Assembly: GCF_008868005.1 (NCBI RefSeq)
Contig: NZ_WAAO01000002.1
Location: 992,001 to 1,056,000 of the forward strand
Direction: 5' to 3'
Length of the DNA stretch: 64,000 bases
Source of the DNA: Microbacterium algeriense
Lineage (GTDB): Bacteria; Actinomycetota; Actinomycetes; Actinomycetales; Microbacteriaceae
Shown here: in pieces, positions 38,772 to 48,411 of the stretch
How the letters are laid out: every line of letters begins with the position of its first letter
Numbering within the stretch: the first letter of the stretch is position 1
Notes under the pieces: model-generated
Seen by the model: the letters and a program-made list of their open reading frames with translations, nothing else
Told to the model about the DNA's origin: nothing
The model's database searches: none
Position numbers and translations under genes: made by a program

Positions 38772-40696
38772 GCCCCGTACTGTCCGTCCGCGACCTCAGG
38801 GTCAGCTTCGCCTCCGAGGCGGGACGCGTCGATGCCGTCCGCGGCGTCTCGTTCGATCTGGAAGCCGGCAAGACGCTCGGCATCGTCGGCGAGTCCGGGT
38901 CGGGCAAGTCCGTCACCTCGCTCGCCGTCATGGGCCTGCTCGACGAGAACGCCAAGGTCAGCGGCTCGATCATGTTCGACGGTCAGGAGCTGCTCGGGAA
39001 GACCGACTCGCAGCTGTCCGCCATCCGCGGCAACGGCATCTCGATGATCTTCCAGGACCCGCTGACCTCGCTCACCCCGGTCTACACCGTCGGCGCGCAG
39101 CTGATCGAGGCTCTCACGGTGCACCGCAACCTCAGCGCCAAGGAGGCGAACGCTCGCGCGATCGATCTCCTCAAGCTCGTGGGCATCCCCGAGCCGGAGA
39201 AGCGGATGAAGGCCTTCCCGCACGAGTTCTCCGGCGGCATGCGACAGCGCGTCGTGATCGCGATCGCGATGGCGAACGACCCGAAACTCATCATCGCCGA
39301 CGAGCCGACGACCGCGCTGGACGTCACGATCCAGGCCCAGATCCTCGACCTGATCGAGAAGGCGCAGGCGGAGACCGGCGCCGCGGTCATGATGATCACG
39401 CACGACATGGGTGTGGTCGCCCGCACCGCGGACGACGTCATGGTCATGTACGCCGGCAAGCCGGTGGAGCAGGCTCCCGTGCGCGAGCTCTTCCACCAGA
39501 CCCGCATGCCGTACTCCATCGGTCTCCTCGGTGCGATCCCGCGCGTCGACAAGGCCGAGAAGGAGCCGCTCACCCCGATCAAGGGCAACCCTCCGCTGCT
39601 GATCAACCTCCCGGACGCCTGCCCGTTCGCGGATCGCTGCCCGATCGTGATGGACGCGTGCCGCACGCGCGAGCCGGAGCTCCTTCCTGTCGCCACGGCC
39701 GGCGGCGCCGAGCACCGGGCCGCCTGCATCCGCTCGCACGAGATCGAGGACGGCGGCATGCTCGGCGGACTCCCGGTCTACCCCGTGCGCGAGGCTCCCG
39801 AGAGCGCCCTGACGCGTCTCCCGCGGGAGGAGCGACCGATCACCCTCGAGGTCAAGAACCTCACGAAGACGTTCCCCCTCCTCAAGGGCGCGTTCCTCAA
39901 GCGCAAGGTGGGCGAGGTCCACGCCGTCAAGGGCATCAGCTTCGACGTGCGCGAGGGCGAGACCATGGCCATCGTGGGCGAGTCCGGCAGTGGCAAGACG
40001 ACGACGCTGCTCCAGATCATGGACATGATCAAGCAGACCGAGGGCGACATCGTCATCGCCGGCACGAGCGTGAACGACATCCGCAGCCGCAAGGTGGAGC
40101 GTGCGCTCCGTCGCGACATCCAGATCGTGTTCCAGGACCCGATGGGCGCGCTCGACCCGCGCATGACGGTCGCGGACATCATCTCCGAGCCGCTGTCGGC
40201 GATCGGCACGCCGAAGGCGGAGATCCAGCGACGCGTCGGCGAGCTGATGGACCTCGTCGGCCTCAACCCCGCGCACCGTGACCGCTTCCCGCAGGCGTTC
40301 TCCGGCGGACAGCGTCAGCGCATCGGCATCGCCAGGGCCCTGTCGACCAACCCGAAGATCGTCGTTCTCGATGAGCCCGTCTCGGCGCTGGACGTCTCGA
40401 TCCAGGCCGGCGTGATCAACCTGCTCGACGACCTCAAGGTCAAGCTCGGCCTGTCCTACCTGTTCGTCGCGCACGACCTCTCCGTGGTCCGTCACATCGC
40501 CGACCGGGTCGCCGTGATGTACCTCGGCGACTTCGTCGAGCACGGGGATGTGGACGAGGTCTTCGACAACCCGAAGCACCCGTACACGCGCGCTCTGCTG
40601 TCGGCGATCCCTGTTCCGGATCCGGACATCGAGCGCACGCGGCAGCGGATCGTCTTCGATCCCGCGTCGGTCACCGACCAGCCCGTCGCCTCCTGA
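38768..40696 (+). CDS. Fused double ATP-binding subunit (DppD-DppF)
   Basis: A 642-residue protein containing two ABC ATPase domains, each with its own motifs. Domain 1 (about residues 1-320): Walker A GESGSGKSVTSLAVM, signature FSGGMRQRVVIA, Walker B LIIADE, then the cysteine-rich oligopeptide-ATPase tail CPFADRCPIVMDAC. Domain 2 (about 345-642): GESGSGKTTTLLQI, signature FSGGQRQRIGIARAL, Walker B IVVLDEPVSALD. In E. coli these are two separate proteins. Such fusions are common in actinobacterial peptide transporters. It powers the permease pair. Confidence 0.93.
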   Translation: MSPVLSVRDLRVSFASEAGRVDAVRGVSFDLEAGKTLGIVGESGSGKSVTSLAVMGLLDENAKVSGSIMFDGQELLGKTDSQLSAIRGNGISMIFQDPLTSLTPVYTVGAQLIEALTVHRNLSAKEANARAIDLLKLVGIPEPEKRMKAFPHEFSGGMRQRVVIAIAMANDPKLIIADEPTTALDVTIQAQILDLIEKAQAETGAAVMMITHDMGVVARTADDVMVMYAGKPVEQAPVRELFHQTRMPYSIGLLGAIPRVDKAEKEPLTPIKGNPPLLINLPDACPFADRCPIVMDACRTREPELLPVATAGGAEHRAACIRSHEIEDGGMLGGLPVYPVREAPESALTRLPREERPITLEVKNLTKTFPLLKGAFLKRKVGEVHAVKGISFDVREGETMAIVGESGSGKTTTLLQIMDMIKQTEGDIVIAGTSVNDIRSRKVERALRRDIQIVFQDPMGALDPRMTVADIISEPLSAIGTPKAEIQRRVGELMDLVGLNPAHRDRFPQAFSGGQRQRIGIARALSTNPKIVVLDEPVSALDVSIQAGVINLLDDLKVKLGLSYLFVAHDLSVVRHIADRVAVMYLGDFVEHGDVDEVFDNPKHPYTRALLSAIPVPDPDIERTRQRIVFDPASVTDQPVAS

Positions 40697-40813
40697 GCCC
40701 ACAGCGCATGACGGTCCGATAACGGTTAAGTCAGATTCACTTGCCGCAGGGGCATTCATGCACCCGGCGAACTATTCTCCCCTTATGACACGCCGCAAGG
40801 CGAAAGGAGCACC

Positions 40814-42523
40814 ATGAAGCAGTACAAGCTGATGGGAGCGCTGGCACTCACCGGCGCTTTCGCACTCGCGCTCAGCGGGTGCGCTGCCGGTAACAGCGGC
40901 AGTGGCGACAACAGCGACAACGGCGAGGCCGCCGAGGTCGAGATGGCGAACTACAACCCCCAGCCCCGCGAAAACCTCAAGGAGGGTGGCGAGGTCAACT
41001 TCGCGATCCGCGAGGTCCCGCCGCAGCTGAACGCGTTCAACAGCGACGGCAGCGCCGACACCGCGCGCATCGCCGCGTGGTACACGCCGCAGCTCATCCT
41101 GATGAAGCCGGACGGCACGCAGTACAAGAACGACAACTACCTGTCCGAGTGGAAGAACGAGGTCAAGGACGGCAAGACCGTTCTGACCTTCACGTTCACG
41201 GACGAGGCCCACTGGAACGACGGCACGGACATGGACTGGACCGCCATCGACGCCACGTGGAAGGCCAACCGCTCCTACGACGAGGGCTTCAACCCGAACG
41301 CGACCGACGGCTACAAGGACATCGAGTCCGTCGAGCAGGGCGACACGCCCAAGACGGCGATCGTGACCTTCAAGAGCGAGTTCGCCTGGCCGCAGATGCC
41401 CTTCAACGGCGGCGTCATCCACCCGGCCCTCGCCGACCCGACCACGTTCAACGAGGCCATGGTCGAGAACCCGCACCCCGAGTGGGGTGCCGGCCCGTAC
41501 ACCGTCGACGAGTTCGACGCCAACAAGGGCTACATCTCCTTCAAGCCGAACCCCGAGTGGTGGGGCGACGCTCCCCTGCTCGACAAGGTCACGATGACCG
41601 GCATGGACGGCCAGGCCGGCGTCAACGCCTTCAAGAACGGCGAAGTCGACATGGTCGAGACGGGCTCCCAGGAGCTCATCGACCAGGTCAAGGACGTCGA
41701 CGGCGCGAAGGTGTACCGCGCGCAGCAGACCGCCAACACCATCCTGCAGGTCGACTCGACCAAGCCGCAGTTCGAGGACGTCAAGGTCCGCGAGGCGTTC
41801 TTCAAGGCCATCAACATCGACCAGCAGAAGCAGATCGCCTGGAACGGCCTCGGCTACGAAGAGGACCCGGCCGGCTCGCTGACCCTGTTCTCCTTCCAGC
41901 CCGGCTACAAGGACTCCATGAAGGCCGCCGGCTGGGAGTTCGATGTCGAGGGCGCCAAGAAGCTCCTCGACGAGGCCGGCTGGACCGAGGGCTCCGACGG
42001 CATCCGCGAGAAGGACGGCGTCAAGCTCTCCGTGGTCTACCCGATCTGGAGCGACACCGCCACGCAGAAGGCGCTCGCCCAGTCGCTGCAGGCGCAGGAG
42101 AAGGAGGTCGGCATCGACGTCAAGGTCGAGGTCCGTCCCGCCAGCCAGTTCTCCGACGACTACACCTCGAAGAACTGGGACGTCTCCGGACTCCGCTTCA
42201 CCTCGTCCGACCCGTTCGGTGCCGCCTGGTTCTGCCAGCTGTACTGCTCGGACTCCGGTCTCAACCTGTCGGGTGTCGGTGACGCCGAGCTCGACGCCGA
42301 GATCAAGGACAAGGTCGAGTCGCAGAGCGACCCCGAGGCGCAGACCGCTGCCGCGATGGAGCTCGAGCCCGAGATCTACAAGCGCTGGGGCCTGATCCCG
42401 CTCTACAACGGCCCGCAGATCTACACGGTGCAGGAGGGTCTGGCGAACCTGACCCCCGAGCCCTACGTGGGTCTGGACCTCTTCGGCATCCAGCCGGTGG
42501 AGAACGTGGGCTGGGAGAAGTAA
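40814..42523 (+). CDS. Peptide ABC transporter substrate-binding lipoprotein
   Basis: A 569-residue extracellular solute-binding protein of the SBP_bac_5 family. The signal peptide ends in the lipobox LALSGCAAG (Cys near residue 23). The mature sequence has the family's opening (EGGEVNFAIREVPPQLNAFN) and the QVDSTKPQFEDVKVREAFFKAINID region (about 315), where ligand contacts occur. ATG 40814 follows AAAGGAG. It binds the substrate, probably di- or oligopeptides, for the permease encoded upstream. Followed by a strong terminator. Confidence 0.93.
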   Translation: MKQYKLMGALALTGAFALALSGCAAGNSGSGDNSDNGEAAEVEMANYNPQPRENLKEGGEVNFAIREVPPQLNAFNSDGSADTARIAAWYTPQLILMKPDGTQYKNDNYLSEWKNEVKDGKTVLTFTFTDEAHWNDGTDMDWTAIDATWKANRSYDEGFNPNATDGYKDIESVEQGDTPKTAIVTFKSEFAWPQMPFNGGVIHPALADPTTFNEAMVENPHPEWGAGPYTVDEFDANKGYISFKPNPEWWGDAPLLDKVTMTGMDGQAGVNAFKNGEVDMVETGSQELIDQVKDVDGAKVYRAQQTANTILQVDSTKPQFEDVKVREAFFKAINIDQQKQIAWNGLGYEEDPAGSLTLFSFQPGYKDSMKAAGWEFDVEGAKKLLDEAGWTEGSDGIREKDGVKLSVVYPIWSDTATQKALAQSLQAQEKEVGIDVKVEVRPASQFSDDYTSKNWDVSGLRFTSSDPFGAAWFCQLYCSDSGLNLSGVGDAELDAEIKDKVESQSDPEAQTAAAMELEPEIYKRWGLIPLYNGPQIYTVQEGLANLTPEPYVGLDLFGIQPVENVGWEK

Positions 42524-42550
42524 TCCTCTCTGACACGTTCCGTGTCGAAG

Positions 42551-42579
42551 CGGGGCCGGTGGTTCATCCACCGGCCCCG
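42551..42579 (+). terminator. Hairpin terminator of the peptide transporter operon
   Basis: Perfect 12-bp arms CGGGGCCGGTGG and complement with a 5-nt loop, followed by CTTTCC. Confidence 0.85.
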
Positions 42580-42586
42580 CTTTCCT

Positions 42587-42592
42587 TATGCT
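42587..42592 (+). promoter_or_regulatory. -10 hexamer of leaderless hydrolase gene
   Basis: TATGCT, then 6 nt, then GTG 42599, and no ribosome binding site. This decides the GTG start. Confidence 0.45.
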
Positions 42593-42598
42593 GACGCC

Positions 42599-43330
42599 GT
42601 GACCGCTCAGATCGTCTTCGTGCACGGCATCCGCACGTCGGCCACGATGTGGCGCGCGCAGCTCGCCTACCTCGAGTCCCGGGGGCGCCGGGCGACAGCG
42701 GTCGATCTGCCTGGTCACGGCAGCCGCATGGATGAGGATTTCTCTCTCCACGAGGCGCTGCACACGGTCGACCTCGCCGTTCGCGCCGGCGCCGAGGACG
42801 GGCCCGTCCTGCTCGTCGGGCACTCGATGGGCGGGCTGCTGTCGCTGGCGTACACGGGAGGCGCGGAGAAGCCGCCTGTCGCCGGTCTCGTGGCCGCCGC
42901 CTGCACCTCGTTCCCGCAGGGGGCGGGCCTCGCGGCGTACCGCCTGTTCGCCCGGGCCTTCGATGCGCTGCCGGACCGCGGCATGTGGCTCACCCAGCGG
43001 ATGCTCGCGGCGACGATCCCGGAGGAGCACCGTGGGGACTTCGCGGCCGGCGGCTACGCGCTGGACACCCAGGATTCGGCTCTGCGGAGTCTGGCGGCTC
43101 TCGACGTCGCGTCCGCGGTTGCGCGCATCGACGTGCCGCTGTGGTTCGTGAACGGGCAGTACGACCAGCTGCGACTGAACGAGCCCGCCTTCCGTCGCCT
43201 GGCGCCGCATGCGGAGCTCATCGTCGTGCCGCGGACGACGCACCTCGTGACGACGATGCGACCGCAGGTCTTCAACGCCGTGCTGGGGGTCGCGATCGCC
43301 ACGGTCGAGCAGCGGGCCGCCTCCTCATGA
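42599..43330 (+). CDS. Alpha/beta hydrolase
   Basis: A 243-residue esterase/lipase-fold protein. The oxyanion region is FVHGIRTSA (about residue 7), the nucleophile elbow is GHSMGG (Ser near 78), the acid is in VNGQYDQLRL (about 185) and the catalytic His in TTHLVTT (about 218). The substrate is unknown. It is convergent with the MFS permease gene, overlapping its 3' end by 6 nt. Confidence 0.85.
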   Translation: MTAQIVFVHGIRTSATMWRAQLAYLESRGRRATAVDLPGHGSRMDEDFSLHEALHTVDLAVRAGAEDGPVLLVGHSMGGLLSLAYTGGAEKPPVAGLVAAACTSFPQGAGLAAYRLFARAFDALPDRGMWLTQRMLAATIPEEHRGDFAAGGYALDTQDSALRSLAALDVASAVARIDVPLWFVNGQYDQLRLNEPAFRRLAPHAELIVVPRTTHLVTTMRPQVFNAVLGVAIATVEQRAASS

Positions 43331-44560
43331 CCGGCTCGGTTGTCGCGCGAAGGCCGTGAGGAGCCCGCCGACCAGGGAGAGCACGGCCGCCGCGACGAAG
43401 ACCAGCCAGAACCCGCCGACCAGGGCGACCAGCCCCGCCCCCAGCACCGGTCCGATGAGCTGCCCCAGTGCTGCCGTGACGTTCACGATCCCCAGATCCC
43501 TCGCGTGATCCTGTTCGTCGGGCAGCAGATCCGCCGCGAACGCGAGCCCCACGGTCGAGAACGCGCCGTATCCCAATCCCATGAGCGCCGCGGCCACCAT
43601 CGTCATCTCGAATGTCGGCACGAGAGCGATCGCGACCCCGGAGGCCGCCTGGACCACCGTGGCGGCGACAGCGAGCGTCCGGCGGTTGCCGGTGCGGTCC
43701 GAGACCACGCCCGTGATCACCGAAGCGATGACGACGAACACGGTGTACACGAGGATGAGCAGCAGCAGGTTGTCCTGGGCTACCGGGGTCGGCTGACCCA
43801 GACCGTGCAGCAGGAAGAAGAGGAACAGCGCCGTCCCGAGCGCGTTGCCGATGTTCGTCACCAGGCGGCCGGAGAGCATCCACGCGAAGTCGCGGTCGCG
43901 GAGAGAGGCGAGCGGATGACGCCCGATCCGGGTCGGACGCATCTCCTCCGTCGACGGCGGGTCGGGCAGCAGCAGCGCCGCCGCCGACCCGACGACCGCG
44001 ATGACTCCCGCCAGCAGCAGATACCCCTCACGGATTCCCAGACCGAGCAGCACCACCAGGCCAACACCGAGGACGATGCCCACGGCCTGGCTGGACCCCA
44101 CGGCGGCCGAGGCGGCGCCGCGCTGCGTGGTCGGCAGCTGATCCGCGATCAGCGCCGTGAACGCGGCGGACGAGACGGCCACCCCGATCGAAACGCCCAC
44201 CCAGCCGGCGCCGACGCCCCACGGACCCTCCGCGAACCCGGTGAGCACCAGACAGACGGCCGTGAGCAGCACTCCGCCCAGCGCCCAGGGGCGGCGTCGA
44301 TGGCGTCCCGCCGCACCCCGATCGGACAGCGCGCCGGCGGCCGGTCCCGCCAGGATTCCCGCGAGACCGCCGATCCCGAGAACGAGTCCGGACGAGACGA
44401 CCCCGCCGATCCAGTCGTCCTCCGGCGTGTCCAGCTGCAGCGGGAGGAGCAGCTGGACCGGTGTGAGCTGCACCGTCCAGATCGCGAGCCATGCCAGGGT
44501 GAACAGCGACATCCATCGGAGACCCGCCCTCCTCGTCCGCGTGGGCGAGATCTCGGTCAT
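43325..44560 (-). CDS. MFS transporter, probably for a beta-glucoside
   Basis: A 411-residue major-facilitator protein with 12 helices and a cytoplasmic charged loop in the middle (SLRDRDFAWMLSGR region, about residues 205-220). The typical motif after helix 2 is GALSDRGAAGRHRRRPW (about 80). Start ATG 44560 overlaps the GH1 stop (ATGA), so it is coupled to the glucosidase and the two probably form a disaccharide uptake and hydrolysis unit; this is context inference. Resembles sugar transporters of the GPH-type shape. Confidence 0.85.
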   Translation of the reverse strand: MTEISPTRTRRAGLRWMSLFTLAWLAIWTVQLTPVQLLLPLQLDTPEDDWIGGVVSSGLVLGIGGLAGILAGPAAGALSDRGAAGRHRRRPWALGGVLLTAVCLVLTGFAEGPWGVGAGWVGVSIGVAVSSAAFTALIADQLPTTQRGAASAAVGSSQAVGIVLGVGLVVLLGLGIREGYLLLAGVIAVVGSAAALLLPDPPSTEEMRPTRIGRHPLASLRDRDFAWMLSGRLVTNIGNALGTALFLFFLLHGLGQPTPVAQDNLLLLILVYTVFVVIASVITGVVSDRTGNRRTLAVAATVVQAASGVAIALVPTFEMTMVAAALMGLGYGAFSTVGLAFAADLLPDEQDHARDLGIVNVTAALGQLIGPVLGAGLVALVGGFWLVFVAAAVLSLVGGLLTAFARQPSRS

Positions 44561-45930
44561 CGCCCGGCCGCCGTCGCGGTGGTCTCGGCACGTGTGCTCG
44601 CGATGAGATCGCGATACCAGTGGTAGGACGCCTTCGGGGTCCGCTCCCCCGTCTCGAAGTCGACGTGGACGAGACCGAACCGCTGCGTGTAGCCGTCGGC
44701 CCACTCCCAGTTGTCGAGCAGCGACCACACGGTGTACTCCTCCACGGGGACGCCTGCGTCCATCGCCTCGGACAACGCGGCGATGTGCCCGGCCAGGTAG
44801 GCGATCCGCTCCGTGTCCTCGACGCGAGCAGCGCGCGACGGCTCGGGGAACGACGCCCCGTTCTCGCCGATGACCACCGGAGGCAGATCCGGATGCCTCC
44901 GGTGCAGATCGATCAGGAGGTCGCACAGCGCTTCGGGCAGGATCGGCCATTCCGGTCCGAAGCCGGTGACGGGAACGCCCGGCGTCGGCACGAGATCGAA
45001 CGGGATCGGACCTGCTTCCGGAGCGGCGGTCACCGTCGTCGGGTTGTAGAAGTTGATGCCGTAGAAGTCGATCGAGCCTCCGATGACCTCCAGATCGCCG
45101 TCGTGCACCGGCATGGCAGGGAGCCCGAGCGCCTCGAGCTCGGGGTACGCACCGGCGAGCAGCGGTTCGCTGAAGACCCGGTTGTGGAGCAGGTCGTAGA
45201 GCCCGGCGGCCTGCCGGTCCTCCGCGGTGTCATGCAGCGGAAGGACGCGGGTGTGGTTGTTGGTCAGTCCGACGCGGGCGGCTCCGTGAGCCCGCAGGAC
45301 CGACGCCGCGCGAGCGTGCGCGAGCAGCTGGTGGTGCACGGTCGGCAGGGCGTCGAAGAGCAGCTGCCGCCCCGGAGCGAGCGAGCCGACGGCATACCCC
45401 TGCAGCGTCGTCATCGCCGGCTCGTTCAGGGTGTACCAGTCCGTCACCCGATCGGCGAGGCGGTCCGCGACGATAGCGGCGTAGTCGGCGAACCGCTCGG
45501 CGGTGTCACGCTCCAGCCAGCCGCCGTTCGCTTCCACCATGCTCGGCATCTCCCAGTGGAAGAGCGTCGGGAACGGCGCGACGCCGGCGTCGAGCAGCAG
45601 GTCGACCAGGCGCGAGTAATGATCGAGCGCCATGCGATCGCCCGGTCCGATGCCGTCCGGCTGCACGCGCGCCCACGGGATGGAGAACCGATAGCGATCG
45701 ATACCCAGGCCCGCCGCGAGCTCCACGTCCGCCTCGGGTCGGCGGAAGCTGTCGCACGCGGGATCGGCGGTCGTGCCGTCGACGATCGCTCCCGGGCGCT
45801 CCAGGAAGTCGTCCCAGATCGATCGTCCAGAGGCGCCGGTCGGGCGAGAACCCTCGATCTGGAAGGCGGAGGTCGCTGCAGCCCAGCGGAGCCCCACGGG
45901 CACGGAAGGACGGCGGGGGTCGGGGGTCAT
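44557..45930 (-). CDS. Family 1 beta-glucosidase
   Basis: A 457-residue glycoside hydrolase GH1. The acid/base Glu sits in YTLNEPAM (about residue 168) and the nucleophile Glu in VVIGENGASF (about 355); RYRFSIPWARVQ and the WSLLDNWEWADGYTQRFGLVHVDF tail are also diagnostic. It hydrolyses beta-glucosides such as cellobiose. No signal peptide, so it works in the cytoplasm on sugar delivered by the co-operonic MFS transporter. No regulator of the unit is encoded next to it. Confidence 0.94.
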   Translation of the reverse strand: MTPDPRRPSVPVGLRWAAATSAFQIEGSRPTGASGRSIWDDFLERPGAIVDGTTADPACDSFRRPEADVELAAGLGIDRYRFSIPWARVQPDGIGPGDRMALDHYSRLVDLLLDAGVAPFPTLFHWEMPSMVEANGGWLERDTAERFADYAAIVADRLADRVTDWYTLNEPAMTTLQGYAVGSLAPGRQLLFDALPTVHHQLLAHARAASVLRAHGAARVGLTNNHTRVLPLHDTAEDRQAAGLYDLLHNRVFSEPLLAGAYPELEALGLPAMPVHDGDLEVIGGSIDFYGINFYNPTTVTAAPEAGPIPFDLVPTPGVPVTGFGPEWPILPEALCDLLIDLHRRHPDLPPVVIGENGASFPEPSRAARVEDTERIAYLAGHIAALSEAMDAGVPVEEYTVWSLLDNWEWADGYTQRFGLVHVDFETGERTPKASYHWYRDLIASTRAETTATAAGR

Positions 45931-46044
45931 CGGGCTCCTTGACGTCGTTGTCGGGATAAGGACGATTCTGCACCCGGTACCATCGAACGCGCGACCGGGT
46001 TTCGCATCGTTCCCGCCGTTTCGCGTGATCGCCCGGTCTGCTGG

Positions 46045-46050
46045 TAGACT
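46045..46050 (+). promoter_or_regulatory. Possible -10 box of rpsT
   Basis: TAGACT at 46045-46050 leaves a leader of about 95 nt before the rpsT GTG. The leader contains a 7-bp hairpin, GCAGCAG (46094-46100) with CTGCTGC (46108-46114), of unknown role. Confidence 0.3.
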
Positions 46051-46152
46051 CGACTCTTGGCTTGCGTGTGGGTTCTTCCCTCACGACCGCTGTGCAGCAG
46101 CCCTCTTCTGCTGCCGGCATTCCGAACAATCCTGTACAGAAAGCGTCCACAC

Positions 46153-46413
46153 GTGGCAAACATCAAGTCGCAGATCAAGCGCAACAAGACCAACGAGAAG
46201 GCTCGCGAGCGCAACAAGGCGGTCAAGAGCGAGCTCAAGACCCTCATCCGCACGACGCGCACCGCTGTCGCCGCCGGTGACAAGTCCGCCGCCGAGGCCG
46301 GCCTGAAGAAGGCTGCCGTCAAGCTCGACAAGGCCGTCAGCAAGGGCGTCCTGCACAAGAACCAGGCTTCGAACCGCAAGTCGGCTCTCGCCAAGCAGGT
46401 CTCCGCTCTCTGA
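46153..46413 (+). CDS. rpsT: Ribosomal protein bS20
   Basis: Small-subunit protein binding 16S rRNA. The 86-residue basic protein starts (GTG)[21 protein letters not shown] and ends [18 protein letters not shown], typical for S20, with long basic helices. The codon-preferred GTG 46153 is the only start that gives the family N-terminus. It is convergent with holA and separated from it by a strong terminator. Confidence 0.97.
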   Translation: MANIKSQIKRNKTNEKARERNKAVKSELKTLIRTTRTAVAAGDKSAAEAGLKKAAVKLDKAVSKGVLHKNQASNRKSALAKQVSAL

Positions 46414-46429
46414 GTGTGAACTTCGGAGA

Positions 46430-46459
46430 AAGGCCCGTCCCGTTCGCGGGGCGGGCCTT
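46430..46459. terminator. Bidirectional terminator between rpsT and holA
   Basis: 13-bp arms AAGGCCCGTCCCG and CGGGGCGGGCCTT with a 4-nt loop (one mismatch), flanked by A-rich and T-rich bases on the two strands. Confidence 0.85.
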
Positions 46460-46492
46460 CTTCGTGTGTCGGTCGGTAGATCGGGGGTCGAG

Positions 46493-47530
46493 CTACTCGC
46501 CGAACGGCTGACGGGTGGCGATCACCGTGACCATGCGCTCCAGAGCGAAGATCGGGTCGCGTGCGGCGCCCTTGACCTCGCCATCGGCTCGCGCGGTCGC
46601 CTGGATCGCCAGGCCGAGCGAGCGCTCGTTCCACCCGGCGAGGTCGCGGCGGGCGCGATCGACCTGCCAGTCCTTCATGCCAAGACGCTGCGCGAGCTGT
46701 CGACTCGGTTCGCGGTTACCCGCGACACGCGCCATCGTGCGGAGCTTCATCGCGAACGCCGCGACCATGGGCACTGGGTCCGCACCGGAGGACAGGGCGT
46801 GACGGAGGGCGATCAACGCCTCGCCGTAGCGGCCGGCGATCGCGGTGTCTGCCACGACGAAGGCCGAGACCTCCACACGGCCGCCGTAGTACTTCGTGAC
46901 GACCGCTTCGGTGATGTCGCCCTCGACGTCGCCGATGAGCTGCTGGCAGGCCGCAGCCAGCTCGGTCAGGTCGTCGGCGAAAGCGGAGACGAGCGCGCGC
47001 AGCGCCGCGGGAGCGATGCGCTTCTGAGCGGCGCGGAACTCTCCGGCGGCGAAGTCGACCCGGTCGCCGTCGCGCTTGACCGCGGGGCACGCGATCTCGA
47101 TGCCACCGCCGCTGCCGGCTCGGACCGCGTCGAGGAGCTTCTTGCCGCGGACGCTCGCGCCGGTGTGGCGGAGGATGACCGTCGCGCCTTCCTGCGGGTT
47201 GTCGAGGTACGACACGGCCTCCTGGATGAAGGCATCGGAGCACTTCTCCACCCCGGACACGCGCACGAGCCGCGGTTCGCCGAACAGCGAGGGCGAAGTG
47301 AGCGAGAGCAGCGTGCCGGGCGCGTAGTCGTCGGCGCGCACGTCGCTGACCTCCAGCGCCGGGTCTTCGGCTCGCAGGTAATCGCGAACGCCCGCGATGG
47401 CGCGCTCCGCGCAGACCTCCTCCGGACCGGAGACGAGGACGATCGGCGCAGGGTGCGGCTCGCGCCAGGACACCTGAGGGATCTTGGTGGGCTTCGCACC
47501 GCCGCGGGAAGGGGGTCGCGAGGCTGCCAT
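46493..47530 (-). CDS. holA: DNA polymerase III subunit delta
   Basis: Clamp-loader wrench that opens the sliding clamp. The 345-residue protein shows the HolA pattern: an N-terminal nucleotide-binding-like half (PIVLVSGPEEVCAERAI about residue 30, degenerate P-loop), the middle helices, and the C-terminal collar region ending WQVDRARRDLAGWNERSL. In actinobacteria holA follows comEA-comEC; here about 4 kb separate them. A TAGGCT box lies 6 nt before ATG 47530. Confidence 0.9.
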   Translation of the reverse strand: MAASRPPSRGGAKPTKIPQVSWREPHPAPIVLVSGPEEVCAERAIAGVRDYLRAEDPALEVSDVRADDYAPGTLLSLTSPSLFGEPRLVRVSGVEKCSDAFIQEAVSYLDNPQEGATVILRHTGASVRGKKLLDAVRAGSGGGIEIACPAVKRDGDRVDFAAGEFRAAQKRIAPAALRALVSAFADDLTELAAACQQLIGDVEGDITEAVVTKYYGGRVEVSAFVVADTAIAGRYGEALIALRHALSSGADPVPMVAAFAMKLRTMARVAGNREPSRQLAQRLGMKDWQVDRARRDLAGWNERSLGLAIQATARADGEVKGAARDPIFALERMVTVIATRQPFGE

Positions 47531-47536
47531 GGATCC

Positions 47537-47542
47537 AGCCTA
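47537..47542 (-). promoter_or_regulatory. -10 hexamer of leaderless holA
   Basis: TAGGCT on the minus strand, then 6 nt and ATG 47530. The following stretch up to 47703 contains no other supported feature. Confidence 0.5.
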
Positions 47543-47703
47543 CCCGCGTCGCCCGACACGGTGTCTCCTCCGATCCGGTGCACGCCGTCGTGATGTGCGT
47601 TTACACCGTAAGTCCATCCGGCGCAAGGGAGATGGCTGACGCCCACCCGAGGTCTAGACAGGGGAAACCGATCCCACCGATCGGTCCGCGAAAAGGAGCC
47701 CCG

Positions 47704-48411
47704 ATGTCGGAAAACAAAGAGACGACCAGCCTGAACGGCTCGGACGTGCACTCCCCCGATTCCCCAGGCAAGGTCGATGCAGTGAAGCACGAAGCCGCTG
47801 ACCTGAAGGACACGGCGGCGACGCAGGCGAAGGATGTCCTCGGCACAGCCAAGGACGAGGCCGCCACCGTCGTCGGCGAAGCGAAGACCCAGGCCAAAGA
47901 TCTCTACGCGCAGACGCAGCGGGAGCTGAAGGAGCAGGCGAACACGCAGCAGCAGCGCGTCGCCGGCGGCCTGCGCTCCCTCAGCGACGAACTCGGATCG
48001 ATGGCAGCGAACTCCTCCGGGAGCGGCATCGCCGGCGATCTGGTGCAGCAGGTCTCCGGTCGCCTGTCCTCCGCCGCCAGCTGGCTCGGAGACCGCGACC
48101 CGGGTTCGGTGCTGACCGAGGTCAAGCGCTACGCCCGTCGCAAGCCGGGAACCTTCATCCTGGCCGCAGCCGTCGTCGGCGTCGCCGTCGGCCGGCTCAC
48201 GCGGGCACTCGCCTCGAACGCGTCGGACGACAAGGACGCCACGCCGGCCCCGGTGCCGCCGCCCGTGCAGGTGCAGCCCGACCCCGCAGTACCGGTCCCC
48301 GTCGGTACGACCACGGACGTCGGTGCCGGCACACCGCTGTACGACCAGACCGCGTCGACACGACCGGACATCGGCGGGGAGGACGGCTATGACCGACCCC
48401 ACACCGTCTGA
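47704..48411 (+). CDS. Amphipathic repeat protein with one membrane segment
   Basis: A 235-residue protein. Residues about 20-80 form degenerate 11-residue amphipathic repeats (KHEAADLKDTAATQAKDVL, then AKDEAATVVGEAKTQAKDLY), as in LEA-like and apolipoprotein-like stress proteins. A basic stretch (YARRKPGT) leads into one hydrophobic helix (about 160-180, FILAAAVVGVAVGRL), followed by a Pro/Val-rich tail. I do not assign a function. It overlaps the Holin-X gene by 23 nt and starts a run of four genes with similar architecture. ATG 47704 follows AAGGAG. Confidence 0.7.
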   Translation: MSENKETTSLNGSDVHSPDSPGKVDAVKHEAADLKDTAATQAKDVLGTAKDEAATVVGEAKTQAKDLYAQTQRELKEQANTQQQRVAGGLRSLSDELGSMAANSSGSGIAGDLVQQVSGRLSSAASWLGDRDPGSVLTEVKRYARRKPGTFILAAAVVGVAVGRLTRALASNASDDKDATPAPVPPPVQVQPDPAVPVPVGTTTDVGAGTPLYDQTASTRPDIGGEDGYDRPHTV

